A program made the position numbers and the translations under genes. A stretch of 50,523 nucleotides of DNA from positions 1 through 50,523 of the forward strand of contig NTKC01000011.1 in the NCBI GenBank assembly GCA_002456995.1, given 5' to 3'. Origin of the DNA: Candidatus Thioglobus sp. MED-G25 (GTDB lineage: Bacteria > Pseudomonadota > Gammaproteobacteria > Arenicellales > UBA868). A model generated the notes under the pieces. That model did no database searches and was not told the origin of the DNA. It saw only the letters and a list, made by a program, of their open reading frames with translations. This document shows, piece by piece, positions 35,429 through 44,282 of the stretch (within the stretch, counting starts at the first letter, position 1; every line of letters begins with the position of its first letter).

Positions 35429-36535
35429 TTAATTGATATATCTATCAATACAGTGCAATAAGGCTTTACCCGCAATCTCGCTGCGCCATCCTCTTAACAG
35501 CAGAAGATCCCTTTTACCGGTAGCCAGCGCCCGAATATCATCTCGTCTGGCAATGAGTGACGGCGGCAGACCGGCGACATCGCTGATCTTTTGTAACTCT
35601 TTCCACAGCACCTTATCCAGCGCTTTCTGCCTGGGTGGTAATCTCCCCGGACGGTCTCGAACCGGAAATTGAACAGCTTTGTCACGACCACACTCAACAA
35701 CAGCAATGACTGGCTCGCCCCAGCGTTTGCAGAACTCCGCCGCCACATTATCAATCTGCGCAAGTTCGATAACAGAATACGGGTCTGCTGCTGCAATGGT
35801 CAGTAACTGATCATTCGATAACAACCACTGCCTGGGTTGGTCGCAATGCATTGCTGCCTGTTCACGCCACTTCGCCAACTCGGTAGCGATACTCTGGCCT
35901 ACCTGGGTCAAACCCCGTGCTGCGTTGGAGATTTTCTCGATCGCCGCTGACTTGGATGCTTCCAGCATATCTGTGCCCGATAAGATGTTGAATTCTTCTT
36001 GCGCCCAGGACAGGCGTTGTGAACTCTGCAGATAGCGCTCCAAATATTCATACAATCTGCCAAGAAACCTTGCATCGTCCAGCGCATAAGCAATCTGGTT
36101 TGTACTGAGTGGGCGTTTGCACCAGGCTGTCCGCGTATAGCCCTTGGCCAATTTAATATCACAGATTGCTTCGACAAGTGCGGCGTAACCCACCTGTTCA
36201 CCAAAACCACAAAACGCAGCTGCAATCTGCGTATCAAACAAGGGCGATGGAACCACACCAATTTCATGGTTGATCACTTCGAGGTCTTGCCGTGCCGAAT
36301 GAATAATTTTCAACGGCCCATCACAACCCAGGAGTCGGGCGACAGGTGTGAGATCAAGGCCCACGAGTGGGTCGATACAGACGGTTTGATGCGGCGTCGA
36401 AATCTGAATCAGGCAAAGTCTGGGATGGTACGTTCGAATTCTCTCGAACTCGGTATCAACACCAACCCAGGGCGAACGAGACATCTCCTCACAGAACTGG
36501 TCTAGTGCGCCGGATGTCTGAATAAGTTCTGTCAT
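35429..36535 (-). CDS. rnd: Ribonuclease D
   Basis: A 368-residue 3'-5' exoribonuclease that trims tRNA and other small RNA precursors. The DEDDy exonuclease motifs are VGVDTEFER (motif I), PLFDTQIAAA (motif II region) and YALDDARFL (motif III, tyrosine and aspartate). HRDC-type helical domains fill the C-terminal half. Length matches E. coli RNase D (375). It has no nearby gene of related function. Confidence 0.93.
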   Translation of the reverse strand: MTELIQTSGALDQFCEEMSRSPWVGVDTEFERIRTYHPRLCLIQISTPHQTVCIDPLVGLDLTPVARLLGCDGPLKIIHSARQDLEVINHEIGVVPSPLFDTQIAAAFCGFGEQVGYAALVEAICDIKLAKGYTRTAWCKRPLSTNQIAYALDDARFLGRLYEYLERYLQSSQRLSWAQEEFNILSGTDMLEASKSAAIEKISNAARGLTQVGQSIATELAKWREQAAMHCDQPRQWLLSNDQLLTIAAADPYSVIELAQIDNVAAEFCKRWGEPVIAVVECGRDKAVQFPVRDRPGRLPPRQKALDKVLWKELQKISDVAGLPPSLIARRDDIRALATGKRDLLLLRGWRSEIAGKALLHCIDRYIN

Positions 36536-36720
36536 CGGTTAAATACTTTCAGCTCTAAATATGTTGTTGCCAGCTGATCTAGTGGCTGAATTTAGATCCA
36601 ATAAATGAACCAGTGTCGAATTAGAGATCTAAAAGAAACTGCTCTGTCATGAAGAAATGATATCATTAGCATTACTGTAGTCGGTATGACATATACGCCT
36701 CCACGTTTTTTTATCCAGAT

Positions 36721-37248
36721 ATGATCAATTACCTGCGCCTGTTTATCGATCTTTGTCTTTTCAGGCAGCAGGCGGAAAACATTCCGAGATCTGAAGCACT
36801 GCTCCTTGTCACCGGCCTGGCAGCTGTTCTCAGTGCAGCTGCCAACGCAGCACCAGAAGAAGGTTTGATAAGAGGGCTTCTACTGTCAGGCTGTCAGATC
36901 ATTCTTTTCAGCGGCATGATTTGGCTGGCACTCAATTTCAAGAAAAAATCAGAACGTTGGGTACAGACTCTCACAGGAATATTCGGCGCAACCACTGTAC
37001 TGCAACTGCTCACACTGCCGCTTTTTGGCTGGCAGGAGTCCCTAGTGTCCCCGGATACGGGACAACTGGTGGTGACCCTGCCACTGATCATTGTCGCTGC
37101 CATAGCAATTTGGTCACTAACCGTCATGGCATCAATTCTACGCCAGGCATTGGAGATCAGAATCGGAGGTGCAATCCTACTGGTAATCCTCTGTCAGGCG
37201 ACGGTTCTTTTTATCATATCAATGCTGATAGGCTCTCCTTCACCTTAA
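36721..37248 (+). CDS. Membrane protein of unknown function upstream of mpl
   Basis: A 175-residue protein with about four predicted membrane segments (near 25-45, 52-70, 83-103 and 118-140, and a last one at 150-170). No family recognised. It ends five bases before the likely GTG start of mpl, so it is probably cotranscribed, and a link to the cell envelope is a guess from that neighbour. The 185-base gap before it may hold the promoter of the pair. Confidence 0.75.
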   Translation: MINYLRLFIDLCLFRQQAENIPRSEALLLVTGLAAVLSAAANAAPEEGLIRGLLLSGCQIILFSGMIWLALNFKKKSERWVQTLTGIFGATTVLQLLTLPLFGWQESLVSPDTGQLVVTLPLIIVAAIAIWSLTVMASILRQALEIRIGGAILLVILCQATVLFIISMLIGSPSP

Positions 37249-37253
37249 ACACC

Positions 37254-38633
37254 GTGCACCTCCACGTTCTGGGTATCTGCGGCACATTCATGGGCGGATT
37301 AGCGTTATTGGCCCGCAACATGGGGCATAAGGTTAGTGGTTCTGACAGCAATACCTACCCGCCCATGAGCACGCTCCTGGCTGAACACAATGTTGAAGTC
37401 TCTACTGGCTACCGAGCAACTCATCTGTCACCACGACCAGACCTGGTTGTGGTGGGTAATGCACTTTCACGGGGAAATGAAGAGGTCGAGGCGATGTTGG
37501 AGAAACGCCTGCCATACACCTCCGGACCAGAATGGCTGTACGCAAACATTCTAAAAAAACGAAAGGTAGTGGCTGTTGCCGGCACGCATGGTAAAACGAC
37601 AACCAGTGCCATGCTGGCACATATCCTAGACCAATGCGGCCTTACGCCAGGATTTCTTATAGGCGGTGTACCGGGAAACTTTGGCGTATCAGCCCGGCAC
37701 GGCAGTGGAGACATTTTTGTAGTCGAAGCGGATGAATACGACACCGCTTTTTTTGATAAGCGTTCTAAATTTGTCCACTATCATCCCGATGTTGCAGTAT
37801 TCAACAATCTGGAATTCGACCATGCCGATATCTTCAACTCAATCGAGGACATCGAAAAGCAATTTCATCATCTGATTCGACTGGTACCGCCTGACGGTCT
37901 TCTTATCACGAACGGTGACGATCCCAGCCTGGAACATACTCTCTCGGCAGGATACTGGACGCCCATTGAACGTTTTAGCTGTGATACCCAATCCAACTGT
38001 GAGTGGCACCTCGTCCATGATGGAAGGCATGAGCAATTCCGAATTATGTACCGTGGTGAAGAACATGGCACCGTTAACTGGCGCCCCATCGGCACACACA
38101 ATCAAACCAATGCACTGGCCGCAATTGCAGCCGCAAACGCCCTGGGTGTCTCCGGTGCGTCGGCCTGTGCGACGCTCACATCATTCAAGCTACCCGAACG
38201 GCGCCTTGAACTGGTGATACAAACCCCAGATGGTGTGCAGCTATATGACGACTTTGCACATCACCCCACCGCAATTAGAGTGACTCTGGATGCGTTGAGA
38301 GTCCGAGCAGGTCGAAACCGGTTGATTGCTATCATCGAGCCCAGGTCGAACACCATGAAACAGGGTCACCCCCTAGCAACACTGTGCCATGCCATTAAAG
38401 CTGCTGACATCGCTATTATTTTACGGGCAGCACACCTAGGCTGGGATCCAGGTTCACTTGCACCCCACGTAGAGCACACTACACTACAAGTATGCGACAA
38501 GGTTTCTGACATTACCGAGACGGTGATGGACCAGATCCTCCCCAAGGACACGATTGTGACAATGAGTAACGGCAGTTTTGGCGGCTTGAGAACACAACTG
38601 CTGAACCGACTACGCAATCGTGTCAAAGCCTAA
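37254..38633 (+). CDS. mpl: UDP-N-acetylmuramate:L-alanyl-gamma-D-glutamyl-meso-diaminopimelate ligase
   Basis: A 459-residue Mur ligase family enzyme that reattaches recycled tripeptide to UDP-MurNAc, saving cell-wall precursor. It opens MHLHVLGICGTFMGGLALLA, the characteristic Mpl start, and has the ATP loop GTHGKTTTSAML and FDHADIF. The GTG at 37254 was chosen because similarity begins exactly there, although the open frame runs further upstream across the previous gene in another phase. Confidence 0.93.
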   Translation: MHLHVLGICGTFMGGLALLARNMGHKVSGSDSNTYPPMSTLLAEHNVEVSTGYRATHLSPRPDLVVVGNALSRGNEEVEAMLEKRLPYTSGPEWLYANILKKRKVVAVAGTHGKTTTSAMLAHILDQCGLTPGFLIGGVPGNFGVSARHGSGDIFVVEADEYDTAFFDKRSKFVHYHPDVAVFNNLEFDHADIFNSIEDIEKQFHHLIRLVPPDGLLITNGDDPSLEHTLSAGYWTPIERFSCDTQSNCEWHLVHDGRHEQFRIMYRGEEHGTVNWRPIGTHNQTNALAAIAAANALGVSGASACATLTSFKLPERRLELVIQTPDGVQLYDDFAHHPTAIRVTLDALRVRAGRNRLIAIIEPRSNTMKQGHPLATLCHAIKAADIAIILRAAHLGWDPGSLAPHVEHTTLQVCDKVSDITETVMDQILPKDTIVTMSNGSFGGLRTQLLNRLRNRVKA

Positions 38634-38672
38634 CGGTCAAGCAGAACGTTCTTCTTATAACGGAGAGAAAAG

Positions 38673-39302
38673 ATGCGAACAAAATGGTTAATTCTGATCC
38701 TGTCGTTGTTGGTCGGGGCACAGACCGCGGCCCAGGAGATCGAGTCGGGGGTCAACTACCATCGCTTGAACACCGCTCAACCAGTACATACAGGCGACAA
38801 TATCGAGGTACTGGAACTGTTCTGGTACCGCTGCCCGCACTGCTATCATCTAGAACCCTACCTCAAACAATGGCTCAAGAATAAACCAGAATTCGTTGAG
38901 TTTGTCCGTATGCCAGCGATATTAAACCGAACCTGGTCCTTTGATGCCCGCGTGTACTACACACTGGTTGCCCTGGATCTTGTAGATAAGCTACACGAAC
39001 CCTATTTTGATGCCATCCATAAAGAAAGGAAAAGAATTGTTAACGTTGAACAGTTCGCCAACTGGGCTGCAGAACACGGTGTAGACAGAAATTCTGTGCT
39101 CGATACTTTTACGTCTTTTGGTGTTGACTCAATGGTTTCGCACGCGCTGGATATGACACCACGTTACGAAACTGACGGCGTACCCACCATCATTATCGAT
39201 GGCAAGTATAGAAGCAAAGTCTCTCTGGCAGGTGGTCACAACGAACTTATAGATCTGATCAATCATCTGGCTACTGTTGCCAGCGATGAACGACAACAGT
39301 AA
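38673..39302 (+). CDS. dsbA: Thiol:disulfide interchange protein DsbA
   Basis: A 209-residue periplasmic disulfide oxidase. The signal peptide is about residues 1-21 (ending AQTAAQ). The active site CPHC is in WYRCPHCYHLEP, and the cis-proline loop is GVPTIIIDG. The protein introduces disulfide bonds into secreted proteins. CGGAGAG before the ATG is a good ribosome site. It follows mpl by 39 bases. A short hairpin follows. Confidence 0.95.
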   Translation: MRTKWLILILSLLVGAQTAAQEIESGVNYHRLNTAQPVHTGDNIEVLELFWYRCPHCYHLEPYLKQWLKNKPEFVEFVRMPAILNRTWSFDARVYYTLVALDLVDKLHEPYFDAIHKERKRIVNVEQFANWAAEHGVDRNSVLDTFTSFGVDSMVSHALDMTPRYETDGVPTIIIDGKYRSKVSLAGGHNELIDLINHLATVASDERQQ

Positions 39303-39305
39303 CAA

Positions 39306-39325
39306 CGGCTATGGGAAGAGCCGTA
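39306..39325 (+). terminator. Possible weak terminator after dsbA
   Basis: ACGGCT pairs with AGCCGT (39306-39311 and 39320-39325, eight-base loop). It sits right after the dsbA stop, with only AATAGTT downstream, so it is a marginal call. Confidence 0.3.
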
Positions 39326-39541
39326 ATAGTTAACTGAATCACTATCAGGCCGGCAGGTTTTCTGTCATGTAGGGTTGTCGCAAGCCGCTTCTACCATCTC
39401 CAGAAACGAGTGTTCCCGAAACTCAAGGAGATCGACTACGTCCCTTGGAACGGCCACTGGAAGCACCAAAATTTTTATTAAGGGCACGACATCCGATCGA
39501 TTCCTAGCCTCCAGTAAAGCGGTCGGCAATTATGACCCGTC

Positions 39542-40165
39542 CTAGGTACGACGCATCAAGGCGATGTGATGAGCGTGTATCCCTGGTAGCACTGCCCGAT
39601 CTTCAACAATCTCGCACCCGTGCTGACGGAAGCACCGGTGAAGTTCCGAAGTACTTATCATCGGCAGATCTCTTGTGTGGCCCGTCCGTCGCCACAGCCT
39701 CTTCTGCAACGCATGTACCGCCGAATTTGCGTAATAAGATACGATGAGATAACGCCCCGATATTCGAGACAGTTCGGCGATGACATGCTGGCGGTGATTG
39801 TCGTCGCGAATGTGGTGAAAAAATCGAAAATTGAATACCAGATTAAACTCCTTGTCGGCAAATGGTAACCGCTGGTACAGATCTACCTGTGACGTTTCTA
39901 TCGGCGTACCGACCGCATCCTCGGCTCCGACAAGCGCATTGATGTGTTCGAGCCGCAGGTCCGCGCACACCAGACGCTGACTGGCAGCCCGTCGCAACTG
40001 TGGAGTAAAACGACCATGCCCGCAGGGCAGATCAATAATCTGTTCCAGAGGGCCATCGACCTGAGCCAACATGGCATCGACGAACCTTTGCTCACGGCGG
40101 TTGAGAATCGACTGCGACCGCCGATAACGTTTCTTTAGATAGGCCGCACGATCAGCGTCCATCAT
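39542..40165 (-). CDS. Class I SAM-dependent methyltransferase
   Basis: A 207-residue methyltransferase with IIDLPCGHGRFT (SAM motif I, with P replacing a usual G) and FNLVFNFRFFHHI in the active-site strand. It lies six bases after the WaaP-type kinase gene on the same strand, so they form a pair. No substrate can be named. Confidence 0.8.
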   Translation of the reverse strand: MMDADRAAYLKKRYRRSQSILNRREQRFVDAMLAQVDGPLEQIIDLPCGHGRFTPQLRRAASQRLVCADLRLEHINALVGAEDAVGTPIETSQVDLYQRLPFADKEFNLVFNFRFFHHIRDDNHRQHVIAELSRISGRYLIVSYYANSAVHALQKRLWRRTGHTRDLPMISTSELHRCFRQHGCEIVEDRAVLPGIHAHHIALMRRT

Positions 40166-40171
40166 GGCTCA

Positions 40172-41122
40172 TTACCTGAGAACATTGGTTCCGCGCGACG
40201 AACAAACTCCGTCAAGCCACGCGGACAAAGGACGGGAACCCCGCACACCAGGCGGGTAGGCACGCAGCTCCCAGAAATAGTACCACAGCTTCTTGCGAAG
40301 CCTGCCCAACCTACGATTCTCGAGAGCTTCTGCGTAACGCACTCGACGACGATAGTCGATGGCTGCCTGCCCTATGCTCTGATCAGTCCCATAGCCCTCA
40401 AAGAACCACTCAGCCTCTGGCCCAACCAGGAAAAGCCGTTCCAACTCCCGAATCCTCTGAATCCAGTTGAGTGACTCATAGCGCTGTAGTCGGTTTACGT
40501 CGACCAGGAAGAATCTGTATGAGTCGTCACTGCTTTTTTGGACCAACACGTTTCCACGGCGTAGGTCCCGGTGGCGGAAACCGTGATCGTGAAGCCGGGC
40601 CACGAACACTCCCAGTTGTCGCATGAGCGTCATCATATCTTCTTCTGGATGGCTCTCAGACAGAAAGCTGCGAAGGGGCGTGGATTCGACATGCTGTGAT
40701 CCGTATAACCCCACTGCGCCCTGACCTACGCCGCGTCGACGTAATCCCAACAAAGGTTTGGGAACGTCGAAACCGCACGCTATCAGTGCAAATGATTTAT
40801 TCCAACTTTGGACACACTTTCCCGCCCGAAAGGCATACACTGCCGCATCCACGGCATGAGCCGCGCGAAAGCGTTTCAACCAGACGTCGGCCTCTCCAAC
40901 GCTGACACGGTTGAGCAGATTTCGCGCGTCACGAACTACCGAAGACTCCGGCAGAACGACAATCTCCTCGGGGTTCTCGCGCACAAACTCCGGTAACATC
41001 TCGAATAGGTTCGAATCGATCCACCCATCCCAATTGGGGGTCGTCCAGCGACAGTAATGTTGGCAAAGATGGGCTGGGATCGAAAACAAGGTGGGGCGAT
41101 TATAAGACACTAGCAAGGGCAT
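40172..41122 (-). CDS. Lipopolysaccharide kinase (Kdo/WaaP) family protein
   Basis: A 316-residue kinase-like protein. The catalytic loop is FRHRDLRRGNVLV (HRD with N) and FLVDVNR replaces the DFG motif. WaaP and Kdo kinases phosphorylate core sugars of lipopolysaccharide in the cytoplasm. It is paired with a methyltransferase immediately downstream on its strand. A role in decorating envelope glycolipid is likely, but the acceptor is not known. Confidence 0.8.
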   Translation of the reverse strand: MPLLVSYNRPTLFSIPAHLCQHYCRWTTPNWDGWIDSNLFEMLPEFVRENPEEIVVLPESSVVRDARNLLNRVSVGEADVWLKRFRAAHAVDAAVYAFRAGKCVQSWNKSFALIACGFDVPKPLLGLRRRGVGQGAVGLYGSQHVESTPLRSFLSESHPEEDMMTLMRQLGVFVARLHDHGFRHRDLRRGNVLVQKSSDDSYRFFLVDVNRLQRYESLNWIQRIRELERLFLVGPEAEWFFEGYGTDQSIGQAAIDYRRRVRYAEALENRRLGRLRKKLWYYFWELRAYPPGVRGSRPLSAWLDGVCSSRGTNVLR

Positions 41123-41156
41123 CTCGAGCTGCGACCATATCTATTTTCCCCTGGTT

Positions 41157-41174
41157 ACCACTGATCACAGTGGT
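41157..41174. repeat. 7-bp inverted repeat in the gap before the kinase gene
   Basis: ACCACTG at 41157-41163 pairs with CAGTGGT at 41168-41174 around ATCA. No T-run follows on either strand. It may be an operator or a transcript hairpin between the aminotransferase and kinase genes. Confidence 0.35.
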
Positions 41175-41334
41175 GAGCCTAGGCAGCATTAAGACTCCCT
41201 TTGCTGATTAATCCAGCATTCAAAAGGCGTCTAACCTGCCCCTGCTGGACCGAGCAATCAACTGCAGGCAACTGGCATTTTTCGACGTTTCTTTCACCTG
41301 ATCACTTCGCTCGGTTAGAGTGACCAGCCCCGTA

Positions 41335-42738
41335 TCACAAACCACCGGCGACACCCTCCTTTTCGAGATCATCGATAGTGCGTTCAATGCCCAATCGTAA
41401 GACTCGGACCAGCTCATCGATCTGTTCATGATCGATGATGATGGGCGGCGACATCACACACATATTGATCAGCGGCCGGACTAACAAACCAAGCTTCTGG
41501 CAGTGCACATCAATTCGATTGCCGACTTCATAATCCAGCATAAGTGGTTGGTGTGACTCATGATCGACGACACACTCAACACACCCCATCAGACCGAGGC
41601 CCCGAACATTCCCTACGATCGGCAGGTCTATCAGCGTCGACAGCTGTTGCTGCAGGTAAGGTCCGACTTCGCGGGCATGTTCGAGCAACCCCTCTCCTTC
41701 AATAATATCCATGTTTGCCAGTGCGGCAGCGCAGGATACGGGATGACCTGAGTAGGTAAATCCATTAGAAAACACCGCACCTCGCTCACCATCACCTCCT
41801 ACGTTTGAAATGAGGCGATCTGAGATCAGCACAGCACCCAAAGGCACGTAACCTGAGGTTAGCCCTTTGGCACAAGTGATGATATCGGGCGTGATATCAA
41901 ATACCGATTCCGATGCAAACCAGTCACCGAGACGCCCAAAACCCGTCACAACCTCGTCAGAGATATAGATCACGTCGTGTCGGCGACAAACCTCCAGACA
42001 GGCAGCATGGTAGCCCGTCGGGGGCACGATCACGCCGCCTGATGCCAGTATGGGCTCTGCAATAAATGCGGCGACACGTTCCGGTTTAACTTCAAGAATT
42101 TTTGCTTCCAGTTCAGCGATAAGTTTCCGGCAGAAAGCAGCCTCATCCAGACCCCCGGCACTGCGGTAGCTGTTTGGAGAAGATACGAAATGAACCTGGT
42201 CGAGCTGCGTGTCCAGCCAGTTCTTGTCACGCGACTTACCGCACACAGCAGCAGAAAGATAAGTGCTGCCATGATAGGCATCATGACGGGTAATAAACTG
42301 TTTTTTCTCAGGGCGACCAAGTACGTTGTTGTAGAACAGGCAAAACCGAAGTGCAGAATCGATTGCTGTAGAACCTCCTGTGGTATAGAAAACATGATCA
42401 AGATCGCCAGGTGCGACGCTTGACAGCCGATCAGCTAATCGTGCCGCCGGTGCTGTTGGATGACTCCATGGGCTGGTATAAGACAATTGAGCGGCCTGAT
42501 CAGCGATTGCATCGGCAATCTCCTGGCGGCCGTGACCCACATTGACACACCACATACCGCCTGGTCCGTCCAGCAATCGATTTCCCTGATCATCGTAAAC
42601 GTACACTCCTGCACCTGAATCAATAATCGTACGACTTGTATTTGGTCGATCAAAAGACTCCCAGGGATGTACAACATGTTCATCCATTTCACGAATGGTC
42701 GATAGGTCATCAGTAGGGACAAAATCTGAATTAGTCAT
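41335..42738 (-). CDS. Class III (omega) aminotransferase
   Basis: A 467-residue PLP-dependent aminotransferase. GPGGMWCVNVGHG, YTTGGSTAIDSALRF, ISDEVVTGFGR and TCAKGLTSGYVPLGA (PLP lysine) are family landmarks. The ATG at 42738 follows GGAGATCCCG; a longer upstream frame has no such site. It is directly downstream of a quaternary-amine-type Rieske oxygenase (35 bases), so the aldehyde or amino acid product of demethylation is a plausible substrate. The exact amine (GABA, taurine or beta-alanine type) is undecided. Confidence 0.85.
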   Translation of the reverse strand: MTNSDFVPTDDLSTIREMDEHVVHPWESFDRPNTSRTIIDSGAGVYVYDDQGNRLLDGPGGMWCVNVGHGRQEIADAIADQAAQLSYTSPWSHPTAPAARLADRLSSVAPGDLDHVFYTTGGSTAIDSALRFCLFYNNVLGRPEKKQFITRHDAYHGSTYLSAAVCGKSRDKNWLDTQLDQVHFVSSPNSYRSAGGLDEAAFCRKLIAELEAKILEVKPERVAAFIAEPILASGGVIVPPTGYHAACLEVCRRHDVIYISDEVVTGFGRLGDWFASESVFDITPDIITCAKGLTSGYVPLGAVLISDRLISNVGGDGERGAVFSNGFTYSGHPVSCAAALANMDIIEGEGLLEHAREVGPYLQQQLSTLIDLPIVGNVRGLGLMGCVECVVDHESHQPLMLDYEVGNRIDVHCQKLGLLVRPLINMCVMSPPIIIDHEQIDELVRVLRLGIERTIDDLEKEGVAGGL

Positions 42739-42772
42739 CGGGATCTCCGCATTGTGCTCAATCGCAAAGTCG

Positions 42773-43948
42773 TTAGCTACTACTGTTGAGCAGGGTGGTA
42801 TTAACGTCGGCAAGGGTGCCCGGTGCCGGGGAGGCCTCAAGCGACATTACAGGAACCAAGGCCTTTAACTGCTGGTGAAACTGAAGGACACCGTCTTCCA
42901 GGTCCGACAAGTTATTCATCGGGAATACGCTGGTGTGGGCTGCCTCCTGCAGCCGACGCACCAGGTCGTGATCTTCACGCCCGGTGATTTGATCGATGCG
43001 CCCACTGAGATATCGTACCGCCGCCAGCTCGCGGTTTTCGCCGGGGAGCCGGTACTCACGGCTGATGACCCGGGTAGTCGCCGCCCCCTGCGGCAGTGAC
43101 ATGTAAAAGCCCGCTTTTTCCGGATAGAAGTAGATCACGGTATTGGGGAAAAGACCAAAATAAAGCCACAAACGCTGATTTTCCTCAGGCAGATGCGCCT
43201 GTCTGGGAAGCAGTGACTTATAACGTGCGACACTCCAACTGCTTGCCGGATGATCATCTACGACACCCGTGGTCATCGGAATATTCCCCAGATAACTGTC
43301 ACAGTAGTCTCGCCCATAGAGTTCCTGCAGCGCTGGATGCGCAACTGGCACGTGGTAACCCTCGTTGTCTACGTCGTGAAAGAATTTCCAGTTGTAATCC
43401 ACCACTTCATCATACTCGGCCCCCCAGGGCACCATTTCTTCTAATTGGTATGGCGTGATTTTTCCGCTGATAACACCAAATTGATTGGCTACAGACCGGC
43501 CTTGTGCGCCTTCAAAACAGATAAATATGAAGCCATTCCATATTTCCAAATCTATAGGCACCAGCGCATTATGATCTTTTTTCAATTCAGGAAAGCCCTG
43601 AGGCCTGGGCACGCTCTTCAGCGTTCCATTCAGCTGATATGTCCAACCATGAAAAGGGCAACGAAGCACATGACCGCAGTTACCCTGTCGATCCGGAGCC
43701 ACACGAGATCCCCTGTGGCGACAGACATTGTGAAAAGCATGAATCTCACCACTTTCATCCCTGACCAGTACAGCCCGCTCTTTGGCGAGATCAAAAGTTA
43801 GATAATCTCCCGTTTGGGTCAGTTCAGATATATGTCCAGCCAATATCCACTGATGCCGGAAAATATGATCAATCTCGAGTTCACACAACTCCTCGCTAGT
43901 GTAGGTCCAGGGTGCAAGCATCCGACCATTCCGACGAGTTTCAAGCAT
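42773..43948 (-). CDS. Rieske oxygenase, CntA/GbcA-like
   Basis: A 391-residue Rieske oxygenase alpha subunit. The Rieske ligands are C76, H78, C97 and H100 (CRHRG...CPFHGW), and the mononuclear iron ligands H199 and H204 are in NEGYHVPVAHP. The overall sequence resembles oxygenases that demethylate or cleave glycine betaine, carnitine or other quaternary amines rather than aromatic ones. A reductase gene is not adjacent. The aminotransferase follows it on the same strand. Confidence 0.85.
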   Translation of the reverse strand: MLETRRNGRMLAPWTYTSEELCELEIDHIFRHQWILAGHISELTQTGDYLTFDLAKERAVLVRDESGEIHAFHNVCRHRGSRVAPDRQGNCGHVLRCPFHGWTYQLNGTLKSVPRPQGFPELKKDHNALVPIDLEIWNGFIFICFEGAQGRSVANQFGVISGKITPYQLEEMVPWGAEYDEVVDYNWKFFHDVDNEGYHVPVAHPALQELYGRDYCDSYLGNIPMTTGVVDDHPASSWSVARYKSLLPRQAHLPEENQRLWLYFGLFPNTVIYFYPEKAGFYMSLPQGAATTRVISREYRLPGENRELAAVRYLSGRIDQITGREDHDLVRRLQEAAHTSVFPMNNLSDLEDGVLQFHQQLKALVPVMSLEASPAPGTLADVNTTLLNSSS

Positions 43949-44282
43949 TGGATCCTTTTCTCATGCTACTGGCGCGCTGTGCTGAATTGAATCAGTCTAC
44001 GGGAAGTATGTGGATACGCTCAACATATTTTTCAACAGAACTGAGGTCAGACTTACTCTGAGAGCAACAGAATACTTTCCATATCCCATCGCAACCATCA
44101 CAGGATCCACCGGTGGTAGTTCTCACCCTGAATTTCCTGTGCTGAAGAACGATTGTGCGAGCCGCACAAACAAACAACTCTAGATTCAAGGTTTCCATCA
44201 AATCATTGTGATATAAACGCCCCATTCACCTCATCGTGATTTAGACTGCGTGGCGCCAATTCATGCCACAGTTGTTCTGCCT
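43949..44282. other. 334-base intergenic gap
   Basis: Between the divergent Rieske oxygenase and phosphomannomutase genes. A 77-codon frame on the minus strand (43992-44225) is the only candidate gene; otherwise it is presumed promoter region for both sides, with no operator I can name. Confidence 0.5.
43992..44225 (-). CDS. Possible cysteine-rich small protein, unknown
   Basis: A 77-residue frame beginning MGRLYHNDLMETLNLELF with GAGG just before its ATG (three-base spacing). It contains CDGCDG and CC. It belongs to no family I know and lies upstream of the Rieske gene on the same strand. It could be a chance frame in the gap. Confidence 0.25.
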   Translation of the reverse strand: MGRLYHNDLMETLNLELFVCAARTIVLQHRKFRVRTTTGGSCDGCDGIWKVFCCSQSKSDLSSVEKYVERIHILPVD

